NCBI GenBank assembly: GCA_965198675.1
Contig: OZ240666.1
Location: 62,001 to 126,000 of the forward strand
Source of the DNA: Prochloron sp965198675
GTDB taxonomy: Bacteria > Cyanobacteriota > Cyanobacteriia > Cyanobacteriales > Prochloraceae
Length of the DNA: 64,000 nt
Direction: 5' to 3'
The translations under genes and the position numbers were made by a program. Position 1 is the first letter of the stretch, and each line of letters begins with the position of its first letter. Positions 48,912 to 57,910 of this stretch are shown here, piece after piece. A model generated the notes under the pieces. It had not been told where the DNA came from. It did not search any database and saw only the letters and a program-made list of their open reading frames with translations.

Positions 48912-50426
48912 CTACTTGGATTTCTTACTATGTACCTGCTTGTGACATGTTTTATGCAAGTGCTGAAGATTATCGATATTATCAGAACCTCCATTCCTCA
49001 CAGGTACTATGTGATGGGTCTCAATTTCCTCACCATTAAACAGGTGGTCATGACATACCGGGCATCTCCAGCCTTGTGCATTTGCGACAGATTCATGTTT
49101 CGAGCCTTCGGACCAACGCACTTTACCTGATTTTGTTTGCCTGTTTTGCCAATATTCCACCAATTCTGGGTCATCTAGGGAATTGGTTCCTTTGACCTTG
49201 ATATGTCTTATAATAGGTACAGATTGTATATTAAATAGGTCGTGAGTTATTTCATGACCTTTTCGGTCTGTACTTTTATAGAAAAATATCCAGTTTCTGA
49301 CCTTTTTCTTACCCTTCTCGTAGGTAGTTTTGGTGCGGAAGTATTTTTCTTTGACCCAATTTTTACTTTTGTTGGAGTGTCGTCTTCTTGCCCAACGCCA
49401 GAGGTACCACCAGACTCGGTAGTTTATATATGTGAAGGTTTTCTTGCTACACACTCCTCTGTAGTAATTAGCAAAACCTCTGAGAAGTGGTTCAATCTTG
49501 CGGATGACTTGCTCCGGGGTTTTCGTTTTCATGCTGTCGATGGTTATACTGACTTTCTTGCAGAAGGCTAATACCTTTGACTTTTGAGGTTTGATGATTA
49601 ATTTGTCCCTTAAGACGCCGTCATCTCCTTTCACTTCGTATTGTCGTAGGTTATACCCCAGGAAATCAAATCCGTCCTTGATATGTATAATCCGTGTCTT
49701 CTCCTCACTGATTTCTAGACCTAGTTCTGACAACCATTGGTTTATCTGGATTTTCAATGTCTCCAAGGATTCCTTATCCTTCGCGGTAACTACAAAGTCA
49801 TCCGCGTACCTGATGACGCCTACCTTTGGGTTACATTTTGTTATATATTCTTCTAACCCGTGGAGTCCTATATTGGCTAATAAGGGACTGATAACGCCAC
49901 CCTGTGGAGTTCCCCTATCGGTCGGGGTGTAGCCTTTCTTATACTCGACAAATCCAGCTTTTAACCACCCATTTATCAGAGAGTCTTCTCTAGTAGCGGT
50001 CTGGATAGATTTATGGTCAATGTTGTCAAAGAAGCCTTTGATATCAGCGTCCAGAACCCATTTGTCATACTTACGCCTCTTTCCCGAATTTTCACAGTTA
50101 CCTCTTAACCTGTTGAAACATTGTCCAATGGCATCATGGCAACTTCTTCCGGGTCTGAAACCATAGGAATTGGTTTCAAACATGGCTTCCCATTCGGGTT
50201 CCAGTGCATTCTTTACTATTGCTTGTGCGACTCTATCTCTCACGGTCGGGATTCCGAGGGGACGTTTCTTACCATTTGATTTGGGTATATATACCCTTCT
50301 AGCGGGCTTAGCCTTAGGCATGACCCACGAGTTGGCAAGTTTCACACGCTGTGCTGGAGTTTCTGTTCGGGTCGAAGGAGTGGTCACCCACCCCATCCCT
50401 GTAGGAACCGTGCATGAAATTTTCAC
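48912..50426 (-). CDS. Group II intron reverse transcriptase/maturase with HNH domain, N-terminally truncated
   Basis: Genuine homology starts at about 50360 with PAQRVKLANSW and ARRVYIPKSNGKKRPLGIPT. It has the RT active site YADD (VIRYADDFVV), the maturase region IEPLLRGFANYYRGVCSK...YLWRWARRRHSNKS, and a C-terminal HNH endonuclease CPVCHDHLF...ETHHIVPVRNGGSDN. The first about 80 residues of a normal protein (RT0/RT1) are missing. The apparent GTG start and first 22 codons are encoded by the upstream intron's domain V-VI, so this start is probably artificial. Confidence 0.8.
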   Translation of the reverse strand: MKISCTVPTGMGWVTTPSTRTETPAQRVKLANSWVMPKAKPARRVYIPKSNGKKRPLGIPTVRDRVAQAIVKNALEPEWEAMFETNSYGFRPGRSCHDAIGQCFNRLRGNCENSGKRRKYDKWVLDADIKGFFDNIDHKSIQTATREDSLINGWLKAGFVEYKKGYTPTDRGTPQGGVISPLLANIGLHGLEEYITKCNPKVGVIRYADDFVVTAKDKESLETLKIQINQWLSELGLEISEEKTRIIHIKDGFDFLGYNLRQYEVKGDDGVLRDKLIIKPQKSKVLAFCKKVSITIDSMKTKTPEQVIRKIEPLLRGFANYYRGVCSKKTFTYINYRVWWYLWRWARRRHSNKSKNWVKEKYFRTKTTYEKGKKKVRNWIFFYKSTDRKGHEITHDLFNIQSVPIIRHIKVKGTNSLDDPELVEYWQNRQTKSGKVRWSEGSKHESVANAQGWRCPVCHDHLFNGEEIETHHIVPVRNGGSDNIDNLQHLHKTCHKQVHSKKSK

Positions 50427-51079
50427 CTCACACGGCTCCTATGACCTATGGGTTGAAACCCGCCTCTAATATGAGGCTAGAAATCCTTTGATTACCTCTA
50501 TCCAGCTGGTACTGGGGGTTGTGGCAATCTTTGCCTTATCCTATTCTACTTCGGTTTTATCTGTTCCTACTCGGTTTTATCAGGGCCTAATTTCGGAATT
50601 AATTTAATTTCCTACTCGGCCTTCATCTTACCTGGACCTTAAATTCAGAACCGAATTATCCTCTTCGTCTGTATCTCTACAGCGGTATTTGGTATATTTT
50701 CAACCTTCAGGCATCCCTCTTTTGAATAGAAATTTAGCTCTCGGTCATTGCGGGCAATTGTTTAGCTATTAGCTTTCATTCCCGCGTCCTATCCAAATGG
50801 CCTCGATAGAAGTATGCCTGCCTTCCCTCTCCTGGTACCACCCTTAGAGTGAGAACCATTCGTTTTTCCTCGTTCCAAATCAGAAATTGTTTCGAACCTT
50901 TAGGCCTCACCAATTCGCCCACCGACCCCCTAAGGATGCTGCTATCGGTTACTTATGCAGCAGGGTTTTGATTATCGGTCAAGAAGCCCATTAAGAAGTT
51001 CTCACTTCAAACTAAACGCTGTACTCTCTAAGGTTAGACGCTTTTTCCGGTTCAGCGTACCTGTTTCCAGGATACCTGT

Positions 51080-51600
51080 TACACCGAAGGTGCCGCCCTT
51101 GGCGTCCCATGGGTTCTCCTCATTAGCAGCAGTGTACGATGCGTTACGCCAACAAAGTTTGTATTGTTGCTAGTACGATGCGTTACGCCAACAAAGTTTG
51201 TATTGTTGCTAGTACTTACGGCTAGTAACGCATCCTACAGTGGCTAGTAACGCATCCTACAGTGGCTAGTAACGCATCCTACAGTGGCTAGTAACGCATC
51301 CTACAGTGTCTGATTCCGCCCTGTTCCCTGTCTGCTCAGGCGCGGCGCTCTGCAGGGGTGCGCTTTCCACCTCGAATGCGATTCGAGAAAATGCACCGCA
51401 CCGCAGCTTCACACCCCAACCCACCCCCGTAGCCCCCTCCCGGGAGGGGGTAGGGGGGTGGGTTGCTTGAATTCACAGTTGTGTGTGGGCAGATAGAGAT
51501 TCGCTTATCCCCGTAGGATGCGTTACTCTTCTTAATTCTGTTTTGTTTCTACTACTAACGATGGCTAACGCATCCTACGCGGTTGGACTTGGAAAACTGA
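51080..51600. repeat. Palindromic repeat cluster inserted in the intron
   Basis: It contains CACCGAAGGTGCCGCC, two direct copies of ACGATGCGTTACGCCAACAAAG, four copies of GGCTAGTAACGCATCCTACAGT, a CCCACCC/GGGTGGG palindrome and more GTAGGATGCGTTA. They lie at positions where the 972-nt copy at 41529 has none, which explains its larger size (1,361 nt for the same domain set). Confidence 0.85.
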
Positions 51601-51723
51601 TTACTGACCAGCTCCGCACCAACATTCCTGATTTAGTTGTCAAGGTACTTAGTAAAAGTACCAAGCCTGGGGTTATACCATTCGGCTATTATTTAGCCGC
51701 GACTTTCGCCCAGAACGAGTCGC

Positions 51724-52246
51724 CCGCAACCTCCCTATGTAACAAGCTTCTCATCTGATAGAATAGTGCTATTGTGGGATATTTATCTATCGCCCGGATG
51801 GCTACTTGGATAACTTTTTCCCATTCTTCCTTATTCCAGTCAGCATTTATCTCCAAAAAATCTATAGTAGCGTTGTCTGGTTCAATATCACGAGCTTTAT
51901 CAAAATCTTCCTGGGCTTTTTCCTCCTCTCCCAGGCGGTAATAGTTAAAACCTCGGAAAGCGTAGAATAAAGGATAATTGGGTTTGAGACGAATAGCCTC
52001 ATTCATGTCTTGAATACTTCCCTGATAATCTCCCGATAGGAAACGAATCCCAGAGCGAGAGATGTAAATATCCGACGCAGACTCAGGAGCAAGGCGGAGA
52101 GCGGTGGTGTATTCTGCTCGTTTCATGTAAATCTGATAATTATCTGGTGCAAGGTGCAAGGCTTTCTCGAAATTCTCTTCAAATTGCTCCCTTGCCATTT
52201 TCATAAATATAAGGATTCCCCCACAAAGGGTGGGATCTAATGTCAT
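51724..52246 (-). CDS. TPR protein, exon 1 (frameshifted tail of protease copy 3)
   Basis: About 174 codons of TPR motifs (QFEENFEKALHLAPDNYQIYMKRAEYTTAL, GDYQGSIQDMNEAIRLKPNYPLFYAFRGFNYYRLGEEEKAQEDFDKA). The reading ends in the intron. It overlaps the end of the protease ORF in another frame. The protease frame ends NPYIYENGKGAI, while this frame continues REQFEENF, so a single-base shift near 52200 probably split one protease-TPR gene. If translated separately, its start is unclear. Confidence 0.65.
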
Positions 52247-52895
52247 TGATATCGATTACCTTCCCCTCCCGATTCATCACCGGACCCCCAGTCATTCCCT
52301 TCCTGACATTATTAGTATAACCTAGCTGATACCCCCCTAGAGTAAAATCAAACTCCCGATCAGCTGATGATTTATCCCCAAAAGGAAAACCAGCAGTAAA
52401 AACCCAACCACCCCTTTCTACCTGAGTTGGGTTTTCCAGAGAGGCTAAAGAATATTTCTTTTCAGACTGAAACTGGAGAATAGCCAAGTCTACTTCCTGG
52501 GGATCACAGAGGGAGTCTGTACACTCCTGAATAGGTTCGTAAACTTGTCCGTCGGGGGTTTCCAAACGAGTAGTTTCCCCCGGTTTGAGAACATGTTTGG
52601 CGGTGAGAACAGTATAAATCTGACCTTTTTGGTGAATCAAAATTCCCGAACCACCACCCTGAGCTGAAATAATCTTTACCGTGAAAGAGCGAGCTAACTT
52701 TTCCAATTCTTGCTGTCGTTCCTGTTCCGGTTTCCTGGGTAGAGGGGTACTGTTTTGCGCTCCTTCTGTCTCTTGTGCTACAGGAGTAGGAGGAGAACTT
52801 GTTTTCAGATAGATAACTGTTCCGGTAATTAATAATATAGCACCAATACCAGCGATCCAGCGCAGTTTTGGTAGATTATTTTTTTTCCTTCCCAT
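52179..52895 (-). pseudogene. Trypsin-like serine protease, copy 3, catalytic Ser replaced by Thr
   Basis: ATG 52895 begins a 238-residue protein with a membrane anchor (LRWIAGIGAILLITGTVIYL) and a protease domain. It has His101 (LTAKHVL) and Asp136 (EVDLAIL), but GMTGGP where GMSGGP is expected, so the nucleophile position Thr202 is not Ser. The frame ends where the TPR tail should begin. With copies 1 and 2 this makes three damaged protease-TPR paralogues in one window. I call it a pseudogene, although an intact inactive domain is also possible. Confidence 0.7.
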
Positions 52896-52939
52896 TTTCT
52901 TTCTCTTTTATCGTAGGGTGGGCATTGCCCACCCTACAG

Positions 52940-53215
52940 CTATTTGACTCCTCCTAAATTGATTAATTTTGCCATATCGATGTAGGTTTTTGGGGAACCA
53001 TCTTCGGTGTGAACTATACCACCACTTGCATTGAAACCGTCTGCTGCAAGTTCCGCCAGTATTTTCTCACCATCATCTTGGTGCTGTAAAGTAAAGAGGA
53101 AATTATCTTCTTCACACTCATCCCCATATGTACTGGTTCCGCAGATAACTGGTTGTTCATTTCTCCTTCCCGAGGTGATGTAGTTGAGGTTCCCAGCTTC
53201 ATAGCACGGTTGCCC
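52940..53215 (-). pseudogene. COP23-domain protein, C-terminal fragment
   Basis: On the minus strand an open stretch without start reads LNYITSGRRNEQPVICGTS, GDECEEDNFLFTLQHQDDGEKILAEL and DGSPKTYIDMAKLI, then TAG. This matches the last part of COP23-like proteins (cyanobacterial circadian oscillating polypeptide family), with the two Cys segments. The N-terminal half is replaced by C-rich repeat sequence (53216-53340). The adjacent order COP23 then trypsin-TPR on the same strand suggests an old operon. Confidence 0.55.
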
Positions 53216-53340
53216 TTCACCCCATCACCCCATCTCCCCAGCTCCCCAGCTCCCCACCCAGCAAGACTTATAGCGTTCCTTATCAGGGTTAGCTTGTTAA
53301 GGGGGGCTGGGGGGGATCGAAGGGAAGACCCAGCCCCTAC
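53216..53340. repeat. C-rich repeat block
   Basis: CACCCCATCACCCCATCTCCCCAGCTCCCC-type sequence is followed by GTTAAGGGGGGCTGGGGGGGATCG and GACCCAGCCCCTACAG. The same GGGGGGCTGGGGGGGATC motif occurs at 10841. No gene is seen. Confidence 0.75.
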
Positions 53341-53356
53341 AGAGGCAGTACATAAA

Positions 53357-54674
53357 TTAGAGCTTACAAACTTGACGACGAGCGAAGAACTCCCCAAACC
53401 ACATGTTATCAACCAATATTCTACCACTGGGGAGATGACCTTGAGGCGCGCTGTCAGAAAAAGTAAGTTCTGCTGCGGAAAGCCATACTTGTTTTTTTTG
53501 CCAACCTAGGCGATCGCCAAAACGTCCGTAAGCATTTACATTATATTCTCCTATTGTATTCCCCGTTTCATGATAAACCTGTTGTTGAACGCTGAAACCA
53601 AAATTACCATTTGAGTATTCTACCCAAAGGCGATCGATATATTTTAAATCTTCACAGGGAAACTCCATGACTGCAAACTTTTCCTCGGATCCAGCAACTT
53701 GCACCATTACCTTTAATGTCTCTTGGTTAGCCAGTTCCCAATCTCCCTCTTGAAGATAATTTTTCAGTTCCCTATAATCTCCTACACTCTCTTTACTCCA
53801 ACTCCAAACCCCAATACCCACCCTCAATGTACATCCCAATATGAGCAACTTCCACCACTGATTTTGTAACTTAGAAACTGGAATAACCACAGTAGGTGGT
53901 AAAGTTTCAGAACTTAATACCTCTAATGCTTTCATGGCATTCTGATAGCGATTTTGCGGTTCATGACTTACCATTTTAGTTAAAATAGCCTTGTTCCTGG
54001 CTAATCTGAATATTATCAGCCCAACCGCTTTGGGGGATATTCTGGGGATCTAAATCTAAACCCGTAATTGCTTGAATGGCTATTATTCCCAAGGAATAGA
54101 TATCACTACTGAGTGTAGACTGTCTCTTAGAGCGTTCGGGAGCAATATAGGGAGGAGTACCGATAATAACCGAAGAAACCAGCCCTCCTTTTTGATTAAG
54201 CTGTGAAGAAGGAATTTCCTTAACGACACCAAAATCTATCAGCATTATTTTACCATCTTGCTGTCGTCGAAGCAAATTGCCCAGAGATATATCTCTGTGA
54301 GCAATATTACTCTTGTGTGGCACTGCTAAAGCTGATAATATATCTTGGAAGTTTCAGGTTCCGTCAAGGGTTGACCAGGGCAGATTTCTGTTCCTAAATT
54401 ATCTCCCTCAATAAACTCCTGGACTAGATAAAATTCTCCTTGTTCATCAAAATAGGCAAAAAGTTCCGGTATGAGGTCGTGCTTCCCCAATTTTTCCAGT
54501 AAAGACTTTTTGTAACAGTTGTGAAGCGAAATTTTTTTTCAGGTGCTTGACAACACATGTGACTCTGCTAGGCATATGATTATCCTCAGCAAGATAGGTA
54601 GTGGCAAAAGTCCCCTCTCCCAAACTATCAATAATTCTATAGCGTTCCCGGAGTATATCATCTTGTTTAAGCAT
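53357..54674 (-). pseudogene. Serine/threonine protein kinase with C-terminal GUN4 domain, multiply frameshifted
   Basis: ATG 54674 starts a kinase N-lobe (RYRIIDSLGEGTFATTYLAEDNHMPS). The homologous reading then changes frame at least twice: YFDEQGEFYLVQEFIEGDNLG near 54440, IAHRDISLGNLLRR and LIDFGVVKEIPSS with IIGTPPYIAPERS to 53976. After another shift come a membrane segment and a GUN4 domain (EGDWELANQETLKVMVQVAG, FPCEDLKYIDRLWVEYSNGNFGFSVQ, GHLPSG). The catalytic loop HRDIS lacks the usual Lys. GUN4 domains bind tetrapyrroles. This gene cannot make a full protein. Confidence 0.75.
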
Positions 54675-54778
54675 TCTACTGACCTTGATTAGACTTATAA
54701 GTCATTTGATTCTCTACTATATAGTAGTAGAATGCTTCCATGAACACTGGTAACTGGTCACTGGTTACTGGTTACTGT

Positions 54779-55168
54779 TTAAGCTAAAGTTTCAGGACAA
54801 TATCCCAATCCCCTGGTAAACTGTTGGCGGAATGCTTCGATATCTTTTGGTTCTGGACTACCATGAGAGACCACCGCAACTTGATAGCGACGCATAACAT
54901 CAATGGGAGACTGTCCCGTTTCTAAGCTCCAAAATACCATTTGCAGACGCATTTCCGGCTGGTAAGAAATACCTAACTCATTCATGAATGCCCGAAAGTC
55001 TCCATGTTGCTGAGAAGAAATTGGTTGCTGGAACTTTATTTTCAGGATCCAGCCATCGATTTTATGAATGACTGTCATGATAGAGCCATGGAGGTGAGGC
55101 ATTTGTTGCAAGTGTTCGATGGCCCGTAAGGTTAGACTAGCATTAGCGAAAAAATAGAGGTAATCCAT
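54779..55168 (-). CDS. Conserved cyanobacterial hypothetical protein
   Basis: A 129-residue intact ORF beginning MDYLYFFANASLTLRAIEHLQQMPHLHG and ending RQQFTRGLGYCPETLA. It looks soluble, with a beta segment (WILKIKFQQPI) in the middle. I recognise similar proteins only as cyanobacterial hypotheticals. Heptamer repeats (GGTAACT, GGTCACT, GGTTACT) lie at 54747-54778 just after its stop. Confidence 0.65.
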   Translation of the reverse strand: MDYLYFFANASLTLRAIEHLQQMPHLHGSIMTVIHKIDGWILKIKFQQPISSQQHGDFRAFMNELGISYQPEMRLQMVFWSLETGQSPIDVMRRYQVAVVSHGSPEPKDIEAFRQQFTRGLGYCPETLA

Positions 55169-55449
55169 TGTCCTTCCTCAGCTCAAAATCTTGGGAATTG
55201 CTCTATCTTTATTTTGACATTATTCTCCCTTGGCATACTAGGGGCAACATACCCGATTTTATATGGGGGAACTTACCCAATTTTTCTTCTTTATAGTCCT
55301 ACGGGCGGAGAATAGGGAGGACGGAACAGGGAACAGGGAAGATGCGCTATATTTATCCTATCCCCCCGATCCCCCCTGCATTTTTTTTAGATCGGGGGGA
55401 ATTAAAGGGGGGATCCACGCTGTGCACCCACACCCCACACCCTATCCCC

Positions 55450-56499
55450 ATGACCTCCCTCTCTAGCTATGATTACGAACTGCCAACCAATGCGATCGCT
55501 CAGACTCCAGCAGTCCCGAGGGATAGTTCTCGTTTGCTGATAATAGACTCTGTGGACCATCATACCCACGGTTTTTTTCGAGATTTACCTCACTGGCTAA
55601 AAAAGGGAGATCTACTCATACTCAACGATACTCGGGTTATTCCAGCACGACTCTATGGTAACAAATCTACAGGAGCGGCTGTAGAAATCTTGCTCTTAGA
55701 AGAAGGAGAGCAAGACTGTTGGTTAGCTTTGGTAAAACCGGGGAAGCGTTTCCCCTTAGGGGCTGAAATTTACTTCTCAGACTCTCTAGTGGCTAAGGTA
55801 ATAGAACGAGATGAATCTACAGGGGGCCGTTGGTTGCAATTTAACATGTTACCTGGTCAATCTTTATTGCAGTTATTAGAAAAATTCGGCCAGGTTCCCC
55901 TCCCTCCTTATATTACCTCTTTTTCCTCAGAACCATCTCAATATCAAACTGTTTACGCTTCCAAACCGGGGGCAGTAGCAGCACCTACGGCAGGATTGCA
56001 TTTTACGGAGGAACTGTTAGCTAAGTTAGCAGCAAGAGGGATAAATCGAGCTTTTGTCACCCTCAATGTGGGGGTGGGTACGTTTCGTCCCGTGGAGGTG
56101 GAGGATATTACGAGTCACGTTATGCATCAAGAGTGGATTAAAGTGCCCCAAGAAACAGTAGAGCAGATTGAGGCCACCAAAGCAAGAGGGGGGCGAATTA
56201 TTGCTGTTGGGACCACCTCCGTAAGGGCTGTGGAAGGGGCTGTGAAAGAGTTGTCCGGTACTTTAGCTCCTTTTTACGGCAAGACAGACTTGTTTATTTA
56301 TCCTGGGTATAAGTGGCAGATAGTGGATGGTTTGATTACTAATTTTCATTTGCCTCGTTCTAGTTTATTAATGTTAGTGAGTGCTATGGTGGGTCGGGAA
56401 CGTTTGTTGGCTTTGTATCAGGAGGCGATCGCCTCTCAATATCGCTTTTATTCCTTTGGCGATGCTATGTTGATTTTACCAGAAGCTGTCATGATGTAG
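55450..56499 (+). CDS. queA: S-adenosylmethionine:tRNA ribosyltransferase-isomerase
   Basis: I choose ATG 55450 (MTSLSSYDYELPTNAIAQTP). The longer frame upstream runs through a GATCCCCCC...GGGGGGATC repeat. The 349-residue protein adds the epoxycyclopentane group in queuosine biosynthesis. Motifs are DYELPTNAIAQTPAVPRDSSRLL, GDLLILNDTRVIPARL, KPGAVAAPTAGLHFTEELL and GVGTFRPVEVEDI, with FHLPRSSLLMLVSA. The stop lies in a GTAGGGTGGGCAATGCCC repeat. Confidence 0.95.
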   Translation: MTSLSSYDYELPTNAIAQTPAVPRDSSRLLIIDSVDHHTHGFFRDLPHWLKKGDLLILNDTRVIPARLYGNKSTGAAVEILLLEEGEQDCWLALVKPGKRFPLGAEIYFSDSLVAKVIERDESTGGRWLQFNMLPGQSLLQLLEKFGQVPLPPYITSFSSEPSQYQTVYASKPGAVAAPTAGLHFTEELLAKLAARGINRAFVTLNVGVGTFRPVEVEDITSHVMHQEWIKVPQETVEQIEATKARGGRIIAVGTTSVRAVEGAVKELSGTLAPFYGKTDLFIYPGYKWQIVDGLITNFHLPRSSLLMLVSAMVGRERLLALYQEAIASQYRFYSFGDAMLILPEAVMM

Positions 56500-56529
56500 G
56501 GTGGGCAATGCCCTACGTAAATCTTGATA

Positions 56530-56982
56530 TTATTCTGGAAATGTGAATTGATTAAGAGTTCCTTCTGTTAACTCCATTTCTTTGAATCTATTCATAATCT
56601 TTTGCACAAGCTTTTTATTCTTAGTATACAAGTACAAGTACCCACCGTCTACAGCTCTTACAGTTGCATCTGTTCTCTCAATAATGTTATCATATTCCTC
56701 ATTATCATCGGGAATAAATCCACCTGGCTCGAAAAGAAAAAAGTCACACCAGATAATTTGTTCAGCCTGATTTACCAATTTTAATATCATATCCAATTCC
56801 TTTATTTTAGAGTCGTGGTTCCTGTATAATTCAGATATATCTACTCCTTCTAAATACTGTAAAACGACAAAATTTAGCTGCAAATATTTTTGTACCAGCT
56901 TGAGAAAATTAGCTACGAATTTACCACTTAATAAATTTGGGACAATTATTTCATACCAAAGTGGATTAGTTTGACATTTCAT
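56530..56982 (-). CDS. Hypothetical protein
   Basis: A 150-residue ORF with normal codon character but no family I recognise. It begins MKCQTNPLWYEIIVPNLLSGKF and is helical around KIKELDMILKLVNQAEQIIW. It has an acidic PDDNEEYDNIIER segment and ends LTEGTLNQFTFPE. It is slightly more A/T-rich than its neighbours, which may indicate recent acquisition. It is 27 bases downstream of ktrA on the same strand. Confidence 0.55.
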   Translation of the reverse strand: MKCQTNPLWYEIIVPNLLSGKFVANFLKLVQKYLQLNFVVLQYLEGVDISELYRNHDSKIKELDMILKLVNQAEQIIWCDFFLFEPGGFIPDDNEEYDNIIERTDATVRAVDGGYLYLYTKNKKLVQKIMNRFKEMELTEGTLNQFTFPE

Positions 56983-57008
56983 GTTGAGCTATCTGACTTG
57001 TTTTTGAT

Positions 57009-57737
57009 TTAAACATCTGAAATTGGTAACTTCTTAATATCTTCATTAGCACCGATGACTACCATGGCTAAACCTTTATTTAAGCGGTCTCCTGGACCTG
57101 GGTTAATCTTAAACTTGTCCCCATTTCCAATAGCGAGGACGTTCAAACGGTAGTTACGGCGCAGTTCTAGTTCTTTTAGGGTTTTGCCGTCAAATTCTTC
57201 CGGTACCAATACTTCCACAATGCTGTTGTCCCGGTCCAGGTCGAAGCGCTCTAAAATGGATGGTTTGGTGAGAGTACGGGCTAAATGGTAGCCTGCTTCG
57301 TATTCAGGGAAAACCACCCTGTCAGCTCCTACCCTGACCAATAGTTTGCGGTGAGTGTCTGATGAAGCTTTGACCACTACCTGTTCCACACCTGCTTCTT
57401 TGAGGTTCAAAGTAGTAATGACACTCTCTTCCAAGTAGTTCCCAATAGCCACGATAACCGTATCGAACTCGAAAATCCCCGCTTGTTTCAAGGCTGTGGG
57501 GTCAGTAGAATCTAACTGGACAGCATGGTTCGCTATTTTTTCTGTCAATACCCTCCCCACGAGCTTTTCATCTCTGTCTCCAGCTAGGACTTCATATCCC
57601 ATACGGTGTAATGAACCGCAAACAGCTCTTCCAAATCGTCCTAAACCAATGACGGCAAACTGGCGATTTGCTTTGCGCAGACTGAGCAAGAATTTGAGCG
57701 ATCCCCCAGGGATCCACTTTGCGGCACGCAGTTCCAC
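57009..57737 (-). CDS. ktrA: Potassium uptake regulatory subunit KtrA/TrkA-like
   Basis: The start is GTG 57737 with GAGGT seven bases upstream. The 242-residue cytoplasmic protein has an RCK-N nucleotide-binding domain (VIGLGRFGRAV, Gly31, Gly33, Gly36, then an acidic end AGDRD) and an RCK-C domain (SIVEVLVPEEFDGKTLKELELRRNYRLNVLAI). It gates the KtrB channel in response to bound nucleotide. It lies downstream of ktrB with 173 bases between, holding an A/T-rich stretch and a short repeat. Confidence 0.9.
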   Translation of the reverse strand: MELRAAKWIPGGSLKFLLSLRKANRQFAVIGLGRFGRAVCGSLHRMGYEVLAGDRDEKLVGRVLTEKIANHAVQLDSTDPTALKQAGIFEFDTVIVAIGNYLEESVITTLNLKEAGVEQVVVKASSDTHRKLLVRVGADRVVFPEYEAGYHLARTLTKPSILERFDLDRDNSIVEVLVPEEFDGKTLKELELRRNYRLNVLAIGNGDKFKINPGPGDRLNKGLAMVVIGANEDIKKLPISDV

Positions 57738-57910
57738 TATTTACCTCTTTTTTTCTTGGTATTAGTTGTTAAAGTTTTGAATGGTATTGTTAATATAGCA
57801 CGTATCATGACAGTTACCAGCTTTTTCAGTGAGTGAGTACAATGTTCATTCTCAATTAATAGAACATTGCCCACCCTACTGTTCTATCACCCTATCACCC
57901 CACACCCGCG

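Larger units (their letters stand above)
48834..51723 (-). mobile_element. Composite group II intron (two domain V copies) in the TPR gene
   Basis: Reading on the minus strand, the 5' part (51723-50363) is the same intron as at 41529-42500, ending with its own domain V and VI. It is followed at once by a truncated reverse transcriptase ORF, then a second domain V (GAGCCGGATGATAGAAGACTGTCACGTCCGGTTC, 34 nt) and a domain VI ending GACCTAC. The first part is swollen by palindromic repeats at 51080-51600. Splicing at the outer boundaries restores the TPR reading frame. It looks like an ORF-less intron nested in a second intron's ORF, followed by loss of the second intron's 5' end. Confidence 0.65.
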
